64,000 bases of DNA from Marimonas arenosa (GCF_030848945.1 NZ_JANHAX010000001.1:372001-436000); one strand, 5' to 3'. Counted from the stretch's first letter, positions 25,527 to 35,596 are shown. The notes: generated from the sequence alone by a model not told the origin. Numbers and translations: made by a program.

Positions 25527-25631
25527 CGTTAACGGAATCTGAGGACATCGCGCAGAGCCTGCCACTTTTGGACGCGTGTCGCCTCGGAATGCGGCTCGCA
25601 CGCACCTTTTCGCCCATGTCCTCATGGCCTA

Positions 25632-25660
25632 GTGACAGCCACGACTGCGCACTTTATACT
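25632..25660 (+). promoter_or_regulatory. Candidate sigma-70 promoter for the SYLF lipoprotein gene
   Basis: GTGACA and TATACT are separated by exactly 17 bp. The predicted start would be near 25667, giving a leader of about 55 nt. This is a sequence match only. Confidence 0.45.
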
Positions 25661-25722
25661 GCGCTCAAGACCGGAAAACCGGCTTATGAGCAGTCAGGCA
25701 AAAGAGACAGGCGGATACACCT

Positions 25723-26280
25723 ATGACAATCTTTACCCGGCGCGGTTTCGCGCTCTCGATGATGGCCACCGGCGGGCTAGCGGCCTGCGGCAACGGCGTC
25801 GGCTCCGATGGCGGGCCGCGGATCGACGCGCGCGTCAACAAGACGCTCGACTATCTCTACACGACCTATCCCGCCACGCAGGAGCTGGCGCAGAAATCCC
25901 ACGGTATGCTGGTGATGCCGCTGGTGACCGAGGCCGGGTTCGGCTTCGGTGGCGGCTATGGCCGCGGCGCGCTGCGTGTCGACGGCGTGACGGTGGATTA
26001 CTACTCGGCCACCAAGGGCAGTTTCGGCCTCCAGATCGGGGCACAGCAATATGCCCACGTTTTGTTTTTCATGACCGACGAGGCACTGCTGCGCTTCCGC
26101 CGCTCGCAAGGCTGGGCCGCCGGGGCAGATGTCGAATACGTCTTCAAGGACCAGGGGCAAAACATTCGCGCCGAAACCACCACCTCGACCGCCCCGGTGA
26201 TCGCGGTGATCTTCGGACAGGCCGGCGCGCTTGTCGGCGCCACGCTCGAAGGCGTGAAATACACCCGCATCATTCCCTGA
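25723..26280 (+). CDS. SYLF/YSC84-domain lipoprotein
   Basis: The 185-residue precursor has an N-terminus that combines a twin-arginine-like MTIFTRRGFALSMMATGG with a lipobox LAAC (Cys22). The mature protein has the SYLF (Ysc84) pattern: KSHGMLVMPLVTEAGFGFGG, then YGRGALRV, YYSATKGSFGLQIGAQ and the Gly-rich end. The family binds lipid in eukaryotes; its bacterial role is unclear. The start follows GAGACAGGCGG with moderate match. Export may be by Tat, which would be notable for a lipoprotein. Confidence 0.85.
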   Translation: MTIFTRRGFALSMMATGGLAACGNGVGSDGGPRIDARVNKTLDYLYTTYPATQELAQKSHGMLVMPLVTEAGFGFGGGYGRGALRVDGVTVDYYSATKGSFGLQIGAQQYAHVLFFMTDEALLRFRRSQGWAAGADVEYVFKDQGQNIRAETTTSTAPVIAVIFGQAGALVGATLEGVKYTRIIP

Positions 26281-26309
26281 TCCTCCGGTCCTGTGATCGT
26301 CACCTCACG

Positions 26310-26328
26310 CCCCGGACTTGATCCGGGG
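26310..26328. repeat. Short palindromic intergenic element
   Basis: CCCCGGA-CTTGA-TCCGGGG is a perfect 7-bp stem. Sequences of this form (a GC palindrome around CTTGAT) are a common dispersed element between genes in alphaproteobacteria. It lies 30 bp after the SYLF gene and may end its transcript. Confidence 0.6.
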
Positions 26329-26521
26329 CCTCGCCCCTGCGCCACCAACACGTGGGTAGGCGAGCTATCCTTGTTCTGCCAGCGCACGCTGCGTTAACCC
26401 GTTTGCTGTCCAAAACTTTCCCCACCGCGCGCCAGATAGGATGCCAGCCAGAGTGCCAGCCAGCCCGCCATACCCGCGGTTTCGCGCCCTCGCGCGGCAT
26501 TAACCACCCGGAACAGTGGGC

Positions 26522-26785
26522 TTAATGAAGTCTGAACTCACCTACCACGTTGCGCCATTCCCCCGGTGCGACCAGTTTGCGGTGGGTGAACTGGACCGAA
26601 TGCAGCGGCCCATCGATTTCGCGATGCCAGAACTCAATGAAATCAAACAGTTTCGGATGATCCGGCGCCAGATCGTAGTCCTGCCAGACGAAGCTGTTGA
26701 GGACGTGAATGTGATCCGGCATGTGATAGAAGAACTCCGCCGTTGTCAGCCCGTACCCTTTCAGCAGCATCTCGGATTCCGTCAT
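26522..26785 (-). CDS. usg: Usg family protein
   Basis: The 87-residue protein is the alphaproteobacterial Usg family, nearly all of which reads GYGLTTAEFFYHMPDHIHVLNSFVWQDYDLAP followed by FDFIEFWHREIDGPLHSV and ends EWRNVVGEFRLH (motifs given in part only). The name comes from proximity to other genes in older annotations; no activity is known. It is divergent from gyrA. The ribosome site GGAGAAATG-like stretch precedes ATG. Confidence 0.85.
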   Translation of the reverse strand: MTESEMLLKGYGLTTAEFFYHMPDHIHVLNSFVWQDYDLAPDHPKLFDFIEFWHREIDGPLHSVQFTHRKLVAPGEWRNVVGEFRLH

Positions 26786-26904
26786 CTTTCATTTCTCCTG
26801 TTCGACCTCGTGAAGAAATCATGCCACGGACAAATTAATTTACAACAAAAACAGTGTATTAGCAGCATGTCCCGGTGGCTGCCAATGATCCCGCGCATGC
26901 GCCA

Positions 26905-26934
26905 TTGCGCCCCATATGCTGGCTCTGATATAGT
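26905..26934 (+). promoter_or_regulatory. Candidate gyrA promoter
   Basis: TTGCGC and TATAGT lie 18 bp apart, with AT-rich sequence after them. The start point would fall near 26941, about 40 nt before the GTG at 26980. The match is moderate. Confidence 0.4.
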
Positions 26935-26979
26935 TTTTCTTACTAGATATTGAGTGCATGCAGCGGACAGGCCGACCAC

Positions 26980-29733
26980 GTGAGCGATACGCCCGAACCC
27001 CCTGAAAACGAAGACGAAATGGCAACCGAACGCCCGCCTTACGATGGTCCGACCATCTCCATCACCGAGGAGATGAAATCGAGCTATCTCGACTATGCCA
27101 TGTCGGTGATCGTCTCGCGTGCCATTCCCGATCTGCGCGACGGGCTGAAACCGGTGCATCGCCGCATCCTCTATGCGATGCACGAAACCAACAACGCCCA
27201 CGACAAGCCCTACCGCAAATCGGCCCGCCCGGTCGGCGATGTGATGGGGAAATATCACCCCCACGGCGACTCGGCGATCTACGACGCGCTGGTGCGGATG
27301 GCGCAGGATTTCTCGATGTCGCTGCCGCTTCTCGACGGCCAGGGCAATTTCGGCTCGATGGACGGCGATAACCCCGCCGCCATGCGCTATACCGAGGTCC
27401 GCATGGACAAGCCGGCGGCCTATCTGCTGGCGGATATCGACAAGGAAACCGTCGATTTTCAGGACAATTACGACGGCAAGGACCGTGAACCCACTGTCCT
27501 GCCGGCACGTTTCCCCAACATGCTGGTCAACGGCGCCGGAGGTATTGCCGTCGGCATGGCGACCAACATTCCGCCGCATAATTTGGGCGAGGTGGTCGAC
27601 GCCTGCCTGGCACTGATCGACGACCCCGATCTGTCCAGCGAGCAACTGATCGAATACGTCCCCGGCCCCGATTTCCCGACCGGTGGCATCATGCTGGGCC
27701 GCTCCGGCGCCCGCAAGGCCTATCTCGAAGGCCGTGGCAGCGTCATCATCCGGGCCCGCACGCGGGTGGAAGAAATTCGCAAGGATCGCTATGCCATCAT
27801 CGTCGACGAGATCCCGTACCAGGTGAACAAGGCCTCGATGATCGAAAAGATCGCCGAACAGGTTCGCGACAAGAAGATCGAAGGCGTCGCCCACGTCCAG
27901 GACGAATCCGACCGCAACGGCGTCCGCGTGGTGGTCGAACTCAAACGCGACGCCACGGCCGAGGTGGTGCTGAATCAACTCTACCGCTTCACACCGATGC
28001 AGACCTCGTTCGGCTGCAATATGCTGGCGTTGAATGGCGGCCGGCCCGAAACCCTGACGCTTAGAAATTTCCTGACTTATTTCATAGACTTCCGCGAGGA
28101 AGTTGTGGCGCGTCGCACCGCTTTCGAACTCAGAAAAGCGCGCGAACGCAGCCACATCTTGTGTGGCCTCGCTGTCGCTGTAAGCAATGTCGACGAGGTG
28201 GTCGCCACGATCCGCAGCTCGGCCGACGCGGCCGAGGCGCGGCAAAAGTTGATGGAGCGCCGCTGGCCTGCCGCCGACATCGCCGGCTACATCAGGCTGA
28301 TCGACGACCCGACCCACACGATGAACGAGGACGGCACTTATAACCTGTCCGAGACCCAGGCCCGCGCCATTCTGGAATTGCGCCTCCAGCGCCTGACCCA
28401 GATCGGCGTCAAGGAAGTTACCGACGAACTGGAAGAACTGGCCGGTAAGATCAAGGAATATCTGGATATTCTGTCGTCGCGCGAGCGCATCATGGGGATC
28501 ATCGGTGATGAACTGCGCGAGGTCAGAGAGCTCTTCGCCGTACCCCGCCGCACCGAAATCGTCGACTGGTCCGGCGACATGGATGACGAGGACCTGATCG
28601 AACGCGAGGACATGGTCGTCACCGTCACGGCCGGCGGCTATATCAAGCGCACGGCCCTGGCCGATTTCCGCGCCCAGAAACGCGGCGGCAAGGGGCTCGC
28701 GGGCATGGCGACCAAGGAAGAGGACGTGGTCACCACCCTCTTTGTCGCCAACACCCACACGCAGCTTCTGTTCTTCTCCACAGACGGCATGGTCTACAAG
28801 CTTAAAACCTGGCGCCTGCCGTTGGGCGGTCGTACCGCAAAGGGCAAAGCGATCGTCAACATCCTTCCGATTCCCCAGGGCGTCAGCGTGGCCGCGATCA
28901 TGCCCGTAGACGTGCCCGAGGAAGACTGGAATGACCTGCAGATCGTCTTCGCCACCAGCGCCGGTGATGTCCGGCGCAACCGGCTGAGTGATTTCACAAA
29001 CGTGAAATCCAACGGCAAGATTGCCATGAAGCTGCCTGAGGATGGCTCCGTAAGTTTGGTAAATGCAAGGATTTGTTCCGAAGAGGACGATGTGATCCTG
29101 GTCACGAATTCGGGTCGCGCTATTCGCTTCCCGACCACGGATGTCAGGGTTTTTGCCGGCCGCAGTTCGACTGGCGTGCGTGGCATCCGGCTCTCAGACA
29201 AGGACCACGTCGTTTCGATGGCCGTGATCCGCCATTTCAAAGCCACCCCGGAAGAGCGTGCGGCCTATCTCAAGATGCGCCGCGCCATGGCCGGCCTCGC
29301 CGATGATGCCGAGATCGAAGATGAAGAGGCCGCCCCCGGCGAGCTGTCACAGGAGCGCTATGCCGCGATGTCAGCGGTCGAGAACCTGATCCTGACCATC
29401 ACCGCGCAAGGCTCGGGCAAGCTCTCGTCCTCACACGACTACCCGGTCCGCGGCCGCGGCGGCATGGGGGTGATGGCAATGGACAAGGCAATGCGCGGCG
29501 GCGAGATCGTGGCCGCCTTCCCCGTCGAGATGGACGATCAGATCATGCTCGCTACGTCGAAGGGCCAATCGATCCGTGTGCCGGTTGATGGTATTTCCTT
29601 CCGGTCGCGCTCGGCCGGCGGCGTCCGGGTGTTTGACACCGGCCGCGGCGAAGAGGTCGTCTCGGTCGCCTGGATCGCTGACAAGGGCGCCGAGGACGAC
29701 CCGGAAGACGCTGGCACGGAACCCGAAACCTGA
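26980..29733 (+). CDS. gyrA: DNA gyrase subunit A
   Basis: This encodes 917 residues. [29 protein letters not shown] opens the breakage-reunion domain (motif quoted in part), the catalytic tyrosine is Y137 in [10 protein letters not shown], and the C-terminal beta-pinwheel carries the gyrase GyrA-box QKRGGKGL. The quinolone-determining region has Ser98 and Asp102 ([10 protein letters not shown]), the sensitive-type residues. I chose GTG 26980 (SDTPEPPEN), preceded by GGACAGG, over TTG 26950. It is followed by a stem-loop at 29779. Confidence 0.97.
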   Translation: MSDTPEPPENEDEMATERPPYDGPTISITEEMKSSYLDYAMSVIVSRAIPDLRDGLKPVHRRILYAMHETNNAHDKPYRKSARPVGDVMGKYHPHGDSAIYDALVRMAQDFSMSLPLLDGQGNFGSMDGDNPAAMRYTEVRMDKPAAYLLADIDKETVDFQDNYDGKDREPTVLPARFPNMLVNGAGGIAVGMATNIPPHNLGEVVDACLALIDDPDLSSEQLIEYVPGPDFPTGGIMLGRSGARKAYLEGRGSVIIRARTRVEEIRKDRYAIIVDEIPYQVNKASMIEKIAEQVRDKKIEGVAHVQDESDRNGVRVVVELKRDATAEVVLNQLYRFTPMQTSFGCNMLALNGGRPETLTLRNFLTYFIDFREEVVARRTAFELRKARERSHILCGLAVAVSNVDEVVATIRSSADAAEARQKLMERRWPAADIAGYIRLIDDPTHTMNEDGTYNLSETQARAILELRLQRLTQIGVKEVTDELEELAGKIKEYLDILSSRERIMGIIGDELREVRELFAVPRRTEIVDWSGDMDDEDLIEREDMVVTVTAGGYIKRTALADFRAQKRGGKGLAGMATKEEDVVTTLFVANTHTQLLFFSTDGMVYKLKTWRLPLGGRTAKGKAIVNILPIPQGVSVAAIMPVDVPEEDWNDLQIVFATSAGDVRRNRLSDFTNVKSNGKIAMKLPEDGSVSLVNARICSEEDDVILVTNSGRAIRFPTTDVRVFAGRSSTGVRGIRLSDKDHVVSMAVIRHFKATPEERAAYLKMRRAMAGLADDAEIEDEEAAPGELSQERYAAMSAVENLILTITAQGSGKLSSSHDYPVRGRGGMGVMAMDKAMRGGEIVAAFPVEMDDQIMLATSKGQSIRVPVDGISFRSRSAGGVRVFDTGRGEEVVSVAWIADKGAEDDPEDAGTEPET

Positions 29734-29778
29734 TCGGCTCGGCCGGTTAACCCGGTCGTAGGTTTTCTCAGCGACAAT

Positions 29779-29801
29779 CCGTTGCGGCTGGTTCGCAACG
29801 G
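29779..29801 (+). terminator. Hairpin after gyrA
   Basis: CCGTTGCG and CGCAACGG form a perfect 8-bp stem with a 7-nt loop, 46 bp after the gyrA stop. There is no U-run, so termination is likely but unproven. Confidence 0.5.
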
Positions 29802-29878
29802 GATAATTCGAATTACCCACACGATCGATCTGAAAGACGACGCCAAGGCACTGGTCTTCGCCCTAAGGAGGAGCGCCT

Positions 29879-30061
29879 TCAGAAACCCGCGGGGTGGTCC
29901 TCGACCGGCAGTTGTTGCAGTGCCAACCCGGTTTTGCCGACACACCGTATCGTGACGTCCTGCTGGAAATCGCGGTGAAGGATCTCGCAAAACTCCACAA
30001 GGCGTTCCGCGTCTCGGGCCAGGAGGACGAAACCGTCAGTACGTATCGTCGCAACCTCCAT
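29879..30061 (-). CDS. Small hypothetical protein, 60 residues
   Basis: The frame MEVATIRTDGFVLLARDAER ... QQLPVEDHPAGF has balanced amino-acid use and a purine-rich site (AGGGGG) before its ATG. An alternative frame on the same strand (to 30075) reads less like protein. The predicted product is soluble, with one Cys pair. No family is recognised. It lies between convergent or tandem neighbours with no obvious partner. Confidence 0.45.
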   Translation of the reverse strand: MEVATIRTDGFVLLARDAERLVEFCEILHRDFQQDVTIRCVGKTGLALQQLPVEDHPAGF

Positions 30062-30160
30062 ACCCCCTGATCCACACGGCCGAATCCGCGCTCTACCGTT
30101 CCTTCTCCGCCTCCGAACGGATGGAGCGGATGGGGCTGCTGTGAACTGTCCCCACCGACC

Positions 30161-31636
30161 TCATATCTCGTACAGCGCTTCGAACTTCGCCTCGATGTAA
30201 TCGAGTAGCGGCTTTTCCGACGGCGCGGCGCCGCTGGCCCGCTCGATCACCTGCCGGGGACGATAGAGGCCACCATGGCGCTGGACGTTTTGTTTCAGCC
30301 AGTCCGTCGCCGACGCCAGATCGCCCTTGGCCAGTTGCGAATCGAGTTCCGGCACCGCCTGGCGAAGGGCTTCGTGCAGGCAACCGGCATAAACGTTTCC
30401 CAGGGAGTATGTCGGAAAATACCCGAACAAGCCCACCGACCAGTGCACATCCTGCAGGCACCCGTTCGAGGGCTTGTTGACCGCATAGCCGAAATCCGCC
30501 TTGAACCGATCGTTCCACGCCGCTTGCAGATCGACCACCTCGAGATCGCCCGCGATCATCGCCCGCTCCAGATCGAAGCGCAACATGACGTGCAGGTTAT
30601 ACTGCACCTCGTCGGCCTCGGTGCGGATAAAACCCCGGTGCAGCCGGTTCACCGCGGCATAAAACACGTCTTCCGTGGCGACACCAAAGTCACCGAATGC
30701 ATCTTTCATCTGCCCAAACAGCCAGCCGGTGAAGGCGCGCGAGCGACCGAGCTGGTTTTCGTAGATCCGGCTCTGGCTTTCATGTACCCCCATCGACACG
30801 CCGCTACCCAACGGCGTGAAGCCATAATCCTGGTCGATATTTTGCTCATAACAGGCGTGTCCCACCTCGTGAATTGTCGAATAGAGGCAGTTGAAAGGGT
30901 CGGCTCTGCTGGTCCGCGTGGTGATGCGCACGTCATTATGCGCCCCGCTTGAGAACGGATGCACCGCCTTGTCGATCCGGCCACGTTGCATGTCGTAGCC
31001 GAAGGTCTTCGCCAGCTTGCGCGCCAGCTTCATCTGCGCCTGTTCGTCGAAATCCCCCGAAAGTCCCTGTGGCGCTGGCTTGCCCAAGGCCGCCGCTCGC
31101 ACAGCCACCAGCCGCGGCCGCATCGCGTCGAACATCGTCTGCAGATCCGCCGCCTTCGCCTCTGGCTCGTAGTCGTCCAGGAGCGCGTCATAGATATCAC
31201 CGCCATCGGCCAGAGCTGCCCCTTCCTCGCGCTTCAGCCGCACGATTTCTTCGAGCAGCGGCAGAAAGCGGTCGACATCTTCGTCAGCTCGCGCTTCGGC
31301 CCAGTGGCCTTGGGCCCGACTGGTCAGATGCGCGAGCCGCGTCGCCAGGTCCTCTGGCACCCGTTGCATCCGCTCATAGCTTCGCCGGATATGGCGCAGA
31401 TTGGCCTGCCCGACCTCGTCCAGATCACTGTTGTGAATCGCCGCCAGCCACTCACCGATCCTCGGGTCGGTGCGCCTTGCATGAAGCACCGCCTGCATTG
31501 CCGCGCTTTCATCGGCCCGTTGATGCGCCGCGCCACGAGGCATCACTGTTTCCTGGTCCCAGCCCAACCGGCCCGCTACCTGCGCCAGCGCCCCGGTCTG
31601 GCGCTCGAAAGCCATCAATTCCTCGTATGCGGACAT
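30161..31636 (-). CDS. M32 family metallocarboxypeptidase (Taq type)
   Basis: The 491-residue protein is a thermostable carboxypeptidase-type zinc enzyme. The zinc motif HEVGH is at 256-260 in YSTIHEVGHACYEQN, and the third ligand lies in the following GVSMGVHESQSR. RITTRTSRADPFNCL and QYNLHVMLRFDLER are family blocks. It trims C-terminal residues from peptides in the cytoplasm. The start MSAYEELMAFERQTG follows the ctaA stop by only 4 bp, so it is transcribed with ctaA. Confidence 0.93.
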   Translation of the reverse strand: MSAYEELMAFERQTGALAQVAGRLGWDQETVMPRGAAHQRADESAAMQAVLHARRTDPRIGEWLAAIHNSDLDEVGQANLRHIRRSYERMQRVPEDLATRLAHLTSRAQGHWAEARADEDVDRFLPLLEEIVRLKREEGAALADGGDIYDALLDDYEPEAKAADLQTMFDAMRPRLVAVRAAALGKPAPQGLSGDFDEQAQMKLARKLAKTFGYDMQRGRIDKAVHPFSSGAHNDVRITTRTSRADPFNCLYSTIHEVGHACYEQNIDQDYGFTPLGSGVSMGVHESQSRIYENQLGRSRAFTGWLFGQMKDAFGDFGVATEDVFYAAVNRLHRGFIRTEADEVQYNLHVMLRFDLERAMIAGDLEVVDLQAAWNDRFKADFGYAVNKPSNGCLQDVHWSVGLFGYFPTYSLGNVYAGCLHEALRQAVPELDSQLAKGDLASATDWLKQNVQRHGGLYRPRQVIERASGAAPSEKPLLDYIEAKFEALYEI

Positions 31637-31640
31637 CGGC

Positions 31641-32780
31641 CTACCCCCTGATTGACTGTTTCGCCGGATATTGCGCCGCGAACCGGGCCCGGATAATCAG
31701 CACCCAGACCGCCACCGCTCCCAGCTGGTGCAAGATCGCGACCTGCCACGGCGCCGCCGTGATGACGGTGTAGATTCCAAGTCCGATCTGGATCGCCACG
31801 GCTATCGCGGCCGCGGCGAAGGCGACTTGCGTCGCCCGGTTGGCGCTCTGCCGCCCCTTGAGCCAGGCCAGAATCGTGAAGGCCGCCAGCAGGTACCCTA
31901 CCACCCGGTGAATGAACTGCACCAACCCCGGGTTCTCAAAGAAATTGCTCCACCAGGGCTCCAGCATGAACGGCCCCGGCGGGATTACCTGTCCCCCCAT
32001 CAAAGGCCAGTCGGTATAGCTTCGGCCGGCGTCGATCCCGGCCACCAGCGCGCCCAGCAGGATCTGCAGAAACGCGAAGTGCATCCAACCGGTGCCGAGC
32101 GAGAACAACCGCGTCTCGCGCAGACGACGCGCCTGCATCAGGTCGCGTTCCTCGCGCCCGAGGCTGAGGACAAACCAGGTGATGAAGCCGAGGATCACGA
32201 AGGCGAGCCCCAGATGCGTGGCCAGCCGGTAACTGGCGACGTCGGTCATCGAGCCGGTAAGCCCACTCGCCACCATCCACCAACCAATCGCTCCCTGCAG
32301 CCCGCCTAGCGCGCCGATCAGGACAAGCCGCCCGGTCCAGCCCGGCGGAATCCGCTTGGTCAGCCAGAACACCAGCAGCCCCAAAGCCCAGACCAGGCCG
32401 ATCACGCGACCCAGCTGGCGATGCCCCCATTCCCACCAGTAGATGACCTTGAAATCCTCGAGTTGCATCCACTGGTTCTGGATCTGGAACTCCGGAATCA
32501 CCTGGTATTTTGCGAACTCCGCCTGCCAGGCCGCCTCGCTCATCGGCGGCAACGCCCCGGTCAGCGGACGCCACTCGGTGATCGACAATCCGCTGTCCGT
32601 CAGGCGGGTCAGCCCGCCGACCGCGATCATGATCACCACCAGCGCGAACAACACCGTCAGCCAGCCCCGCACCGCGCCACGCGCACCGCGCCGACCGGCG
32701 TCGATCATCCCGGCCTGCGGGGTAGCTCGGACCTTTGTCTCCTCGCCTACCTCTTCGAAAATCGAGCGCTTCTCCGCCAT
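31641..32780 (-). CDS. ctaA: Heme A synthase
   Basis: The 379-residue membrane protein has eight helices in two four-helix bundles (COX15/CtaA type 2 as in alphaproteobacteria). It has heme-ligating His in EWGHRQLGR, ATHLGLAF, QFIHRVVGYLL and ILHQLGA. TRLTDSGLSITEWRPLTGALPP is the typical first loop (quoted in part). It converts heme O to heme A for cytochrome aa3 oxidase, which points to aerobic respiration. It is likely cotranscribed with the M32 peptidase. Confidence 0.95.
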   Translation of the reverse strand: MAEKRSIFEEVGEETKVRATPQAGMIDAGRRGARGAVRGWLTVLFALVVIMIAVGGLTRLTDSGLSITEWRPLTGALPPMSEAAWQAEFAKYQVIPEFQIQNQWMQLEDFKVIYWWEWGHRQLGRVIGLVWALGLLVFWLTKRIPPGWTGRLVLIGALGGLQGAIGWWMVASGLTGSMTDVASYRLATHLGLAFVILGFITWFVLSLGREERDLMQARRLRETRLFSLGTGWMHFAFLQILLGALVAGIDAGRSYTDWPLMGGQVIPPGPFMLEPWWSNFFENPGLVQFIHRVVGYLLAAFTILAWLKGRQSANRATQVAFAAAAIAVAIQIGLGIYTVITAAPWQVAILHQLGAVAVWVLIIRARFAAQYPAKQSIRG

Positions 32781-32828
32781 TCGCCGCCTCCTTGTTCTGG
32801 GGAAATCTATGCCGGACAGGCACGGCCT

Positions 32829-33566
32829 TCAACGGCTCTTCCAGCGCACCATCTGCCGCATGATCCCGTGCAGCATCTGCACATCCGCCCGCGTCAGCCG
32901 CATCCGGCTCCAGAGGTTGCGCAAGTTCACCTTCATGCCCGCCGCCTTGTCTTCCGGAAAAAAGAAACCGGCTGCCTCCAGCCTCTCCTCGTAGTGCGCC
33001 GCAAGAGCCTCGATCTCCCGCCCCGTCGCCCAATCGCCCCTGGGGTCGTCTTCGAAATGCACCACGGTGCCGCTGTTGCGCATCCACTCGTAGGCCGTCA
33101 GCAGCACGCATTGTCCGAGGTTGAGCGAGGGAAACGCCGGGTTCACCGGTACCGAAATGATCGTGTTGGCGCGTGCTATGTCGTCGTTTTCCAGCCCGGC
33201 CCGTTCGGGGCCGAAAAGCACCGCCACTTTCTCACCGGCCGCGATACGTTTCGCGGCCTCCGCCATGCCGTGTTCCGGACTCAACACTGGTTTGGTCAGT
33301 TCCCGCGGTCGCGCGGTCGTGGCATAGACAAACGTACAGTCCGACAATGCCCCGGCCAGATCATCGTAGAGCCCCGCCTCGTCCAGAAGCCGGCCGGCAC
33401 CGCTCGCCATCGCCACGGCGCGTTCGCTGGGCCAGCCGTCGCGGGGCGCCACCACCCGCATCCGGTCGAGTCCGAAATTCCACATCGCCCGGGCGGCGGC
33501 ACCGATGTTCTCGCCCATCTGCGGACGCACCAATACAAAGGCGGGCTGGGGTGTTGCAGTCGGCAT
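32829..33566 (-). CDS. trmJ: TrmJ-like tRNA/rRNA 2'-O-methyltransferase (SpoU family)
   Basis: This encodes 245 residues of the SPOUT class. N-terminal FVLVRPQMGENIGAAARAMWNFGL is motif 1 (quoted in part), and FGPERAGLENDDIARAN and the trefoil-knot block VNPAFPSLNLGQCVLLTAYEW are motifs 2 and 3. These are characteristic of TrmJ, which methylates position 32 of the tRNA anticodon loop. The start is 33566; the frame runs on upstream for 161 codons but overlaps the divergent TfoX gene and has no support. It lies 48 bp before the ctaA start. Confidence 0.88.
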   Translation of the reverse strand: MPTATPQPAFVLVRPQMGENIGAAARAMWNFGLDRMRVVAPRDGWPSERAVAMASGAGRLLDEAGLYDDLAGALSDCTFVYATTARPRELTKPVLSPEHGMAEAAKRIAAGEKVAVLFGPERAGLENDDIARANTIISVPVNPAFPSLNLGQCVLLTAYEWMRNSGTVVHFEDDPRGDWATGREIEALAAHYEERLEAAGFFFPEDKAAGMKVNLRNLWSRMRLTRADVQMLHGIMRQMVRWKSR

Positions 33567-33708
33567 CTCTTCCCTCCAGGTTCCCGCGCCGGATAACCGA
33601 CCCGCTGGCTGCGGAAAAGCCCCGGACCGTCTTTCTTGGCAAAAATACTCATAGGACCGGCTGGACGCCCACGCTACGCTGACTGAAACGGACAGAAGGG
33701 TCCACAAC

Positions 33709-34038
33709 ATGGCATACGACGAAGCCCTGGCACAGCTCCTGCGCGCCGATCTTTGCCATTTCGACGGCGTACGTGAAAAGAAGATGTTCGGCGGCCTCTG
33801 CTTTCTGCGCCATGGCCATATGATCTGCGGTGTGCATGCCGGCGGTGCCATGTTCCGCGTCGGCAAAGCGCGTGAAGCCGCCGCTCGCGCCATCTCGGGT
33901 GCCGGCCCGATGCAATTCACCGGTCGGCCGATGGGCGGCCTGATCGAGGTTACGGACGACGCCATGGCCGACGACGTCCGCCGCGGTCGATGGCTGGCGA
34001 TGGCCATCGAAAATGCCGCGTCCTTGCCCCCCAAGTAA
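33709..34038 (+). CDS. TfoX N-terminal-domain protein
   Basis: The 109-residue protein corresponds to the TfoX N-domain alone (MAYDEALAQLLRADL, then KKMFGGLCFLRHGHMICGV, then GRPMGGLIEV). In Haemophilus the two-domain TfoX/Sxy regulates competence; single-domain versions are widespread and of unknown role. No DNA-binding motif is obvious. It is divergent from trmJ. Confidence 0.85.
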   Translation: MAYDEALAQLLRADLCHFDGVREKKMFGGLCFLRHGHMICGVHAGGAMFRVGKAREAAARAISGAGPMQFTGRPMGGLIEVTDDAMADDVRRGRWLAMAIENAASLPPK

Positions 34039-34117
34039 ACACGGGCCAAGGAACCCCTTGGCCTTGCGCGCTTTTCCGCGCTATAGCAGCATGACGACCA
34101 ATCTCAGGAGCCGCGCC

Positions 34118-34741
34118 ATGGCCGCGCCCGAACAGCCCCAGCTTTACCTGATCACCCCGCCCGAATTCGAACTGTTCCACTTCCCCGAAACGCTGGCGAA
34201 AGTGCTCGATTGTGTCGAGTTTGCCTGTGTCCGACTGGCGCTTTCGAGCCATGATGAGGACACCCTATGCCGCACGGCGGACGCGGTACGCGAGGTGACC
34301 ATCGCCCGCGACATCGCGTTGGTGATCGAACGCCACATCCTGCTGGTCGAGCGGCTCGGGCTCGACGGCGTGCACCTGCCCGACGGCCCGCGCTCGGTGC
34401 GCAAGGCACGCAAGGAACTGGGTCGGGACGCCATCGTCGGCACTTTCTGCGGCGCCTCGCGTCACGACGGCCTGACGGCCGGCGAAGCCGGTTGCGATTA
34501 CGTCAGCTTCGGCCCGATCGGCGACACGCCACTCGGTGACGGCACCGTGGCCGAGCGCGACCTGTTCGCCTGGTGGAGCGAAATGATCGAGGTACCGGTC
34601 GTCGCCGAAGGCGCACTCGACACCGAGCTTGTCGAGAGCCTTGCCCCGGTGACCGATTTCTTCGGGATCGGCGACGAGATATGGCTCGCCGACGATCCCG
34701 TCATGGCCTTGAAAGAGCTGATCGCGCCGCTCAGGGTATAA
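34118..34741 (+). CDS. Thiamine phosphate synthase-like protein
   Basis: The 207-residue TIM-barrel protein resembles ThiE. It shows YLITPPEFEL at the start, DGVHLPDG (the usual pyrophosphate-side loop), GTFCGASRHDGLTAGEAG and CDYVSFGPIGDTPLGDG. The canonical ThiE ending GPIFPTxTK is altered to GPIGDTPLGD, so it could be a TenI-like relative and not a true synthase. The start at 34118 follows CAGGAG; ATG 34091 is an in-frame alternative. It is convergent with olsA-like gene. Confidence 0.7.
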   Translation: MAAPEQPQLYLITPPEFELFHFPETLAKVLDCVEFACVRLALSSHDEDTLCRTADAVREVTIARDIALVIERHILLVERLGLDGVHLPDGPRSVRKARKELGRDAIVGTFCGASRHDGLTAGEAGCDYVSFGPIGDTPLGDGTVAERDLFAWWSEMIEVPVVAEGALDTELVESLAPVTDFFGIGDEIWLADDPVMALKELIAPLRV

Positions 34742-34765
34742 GCCGAGTATGCCATCCGCCGTCGG

Positions 34766-35596
34766 CTATTCGTCCCGCAGTTCGGCGGGAAACCCGCTCC
34801 GCACCGCCGCCTCCGCCGCTAGCGCCAGCGCTTTGCGATCGGTGAAGTCGTCGACTTTGAGCGGCGGGTGATAGATCACCGTGACCGAGCCCTGGCGCCA
34901 TGCTGCCAGCACCTGCAAGAGGTGCGGCCCGAACTCCATGTCGCCCCACCAGCCATAGAACCGCTGGTCCGCAGCGACGGGCGCGCGATAGACCAGTGTC
35001 ACCGGTTGAATATACATCTCATGCACCAGATGTGGCGTAAAGAACGCCTGAAAAAGCGTTGGTTTAAATGATAAAACCCGGCGTCCGTCGGTTGAGGTTC
35101 CCTCCGGGAAGAAGAGCAGCTTGTGGCCCGCCAGCAACCGATCTTCGAAAATCTGTTGCTGCGCCTTGGCTTCACGCGGGTTGCGGTTGATGAAAACCGT
35201 CCCCGTCGCCCGGGCTAGCCATCCGATACCGGGCCAGTCGGCAACTTCCGATTTTGAAACGAAATAGACCCTTTTGCGGGCATTCAGCGCGAAAATGTCG
35301 AGCCAACCAACATGGTTCGATACAACCGCTCCAGGTTGTTGCATCCTCTGCCCTTCGACATGATAGCGGATGCCCAGTATGAAGAAAGCGGTGGCGCAGA
35401 CGAATTGCACGATCCACGGCGTCCAGGGGCGATGCAGTCCATGAAGCGGCCGTTCGACAAGTCGCACCAGCAGCAAGAGACCCAGGCAACCAAAGGTCAC
35501 CGTACCGAGGATCAGCCCGCGCAAACTCACCAAAACCCAGCCCAGCGGCCGGATCGGCACGTGCGGCGGCTCGATATCCGGGGTCCAGAGGGTCAT
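34766..35596 (-). CDS. olsA: Lysophospholipid / lyso-ornithine lipid acyltransferase (PlsC domain)
   Basis: The 276-residue protein has an N-terminal membrane segment (LLLLVRLVERPL region) and a PlsC domain. VVSNHVGWLDIFAL is the catalytic H-x4-D motif, FINRNPREAK and FFPEGTSTDGRRV the substrate-binding blocks. It overlaps the OlsB-type gene by ATGA. In that arrangement OlsA adds the second acyl chain to lyso-ornithine lipid. Assignment to OlsA and not a general PlsC rests on the pairing. Confidence 0.82.
   Translation of the reverse strand: MTLWTPDIEPPHVPIRPLGWVLVSLRGLILGTVTFGCLGLLLLVRLVERPLHGLHRPWTPWIVQFVCATAFFILGIRYHVEGQRMQQPGAVVSNHVGWLDIFALNARKRVYFVSKSEVADWPGIGWLARATGTVFINRNPREAKAQQQIFEDRLLAGHKLLFFPEGTSTDGRRVLSFKPTLFQAFFTPHLVHEMYIQPVTLVYRAPVAADQRFYGWWGDMEFGPHLLQVLAAWRQGSVTVIYHPPLKVDDFTDRKALALAAEAAVRSGFPAELRDE

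Noticed and set aside
26782..28758. Long open frame (658 codons) opposite gyrA
   Set aside because: Antisense shadow rich in His, Asp and Val; gyrA on the plus strand is unambiguous.
33566..34049. Long N-terminal extension of the TrmJ gene
   Set aside because: It would cover the divergent TfoX gene and has no family similarity; the start at 33566 matches the family.
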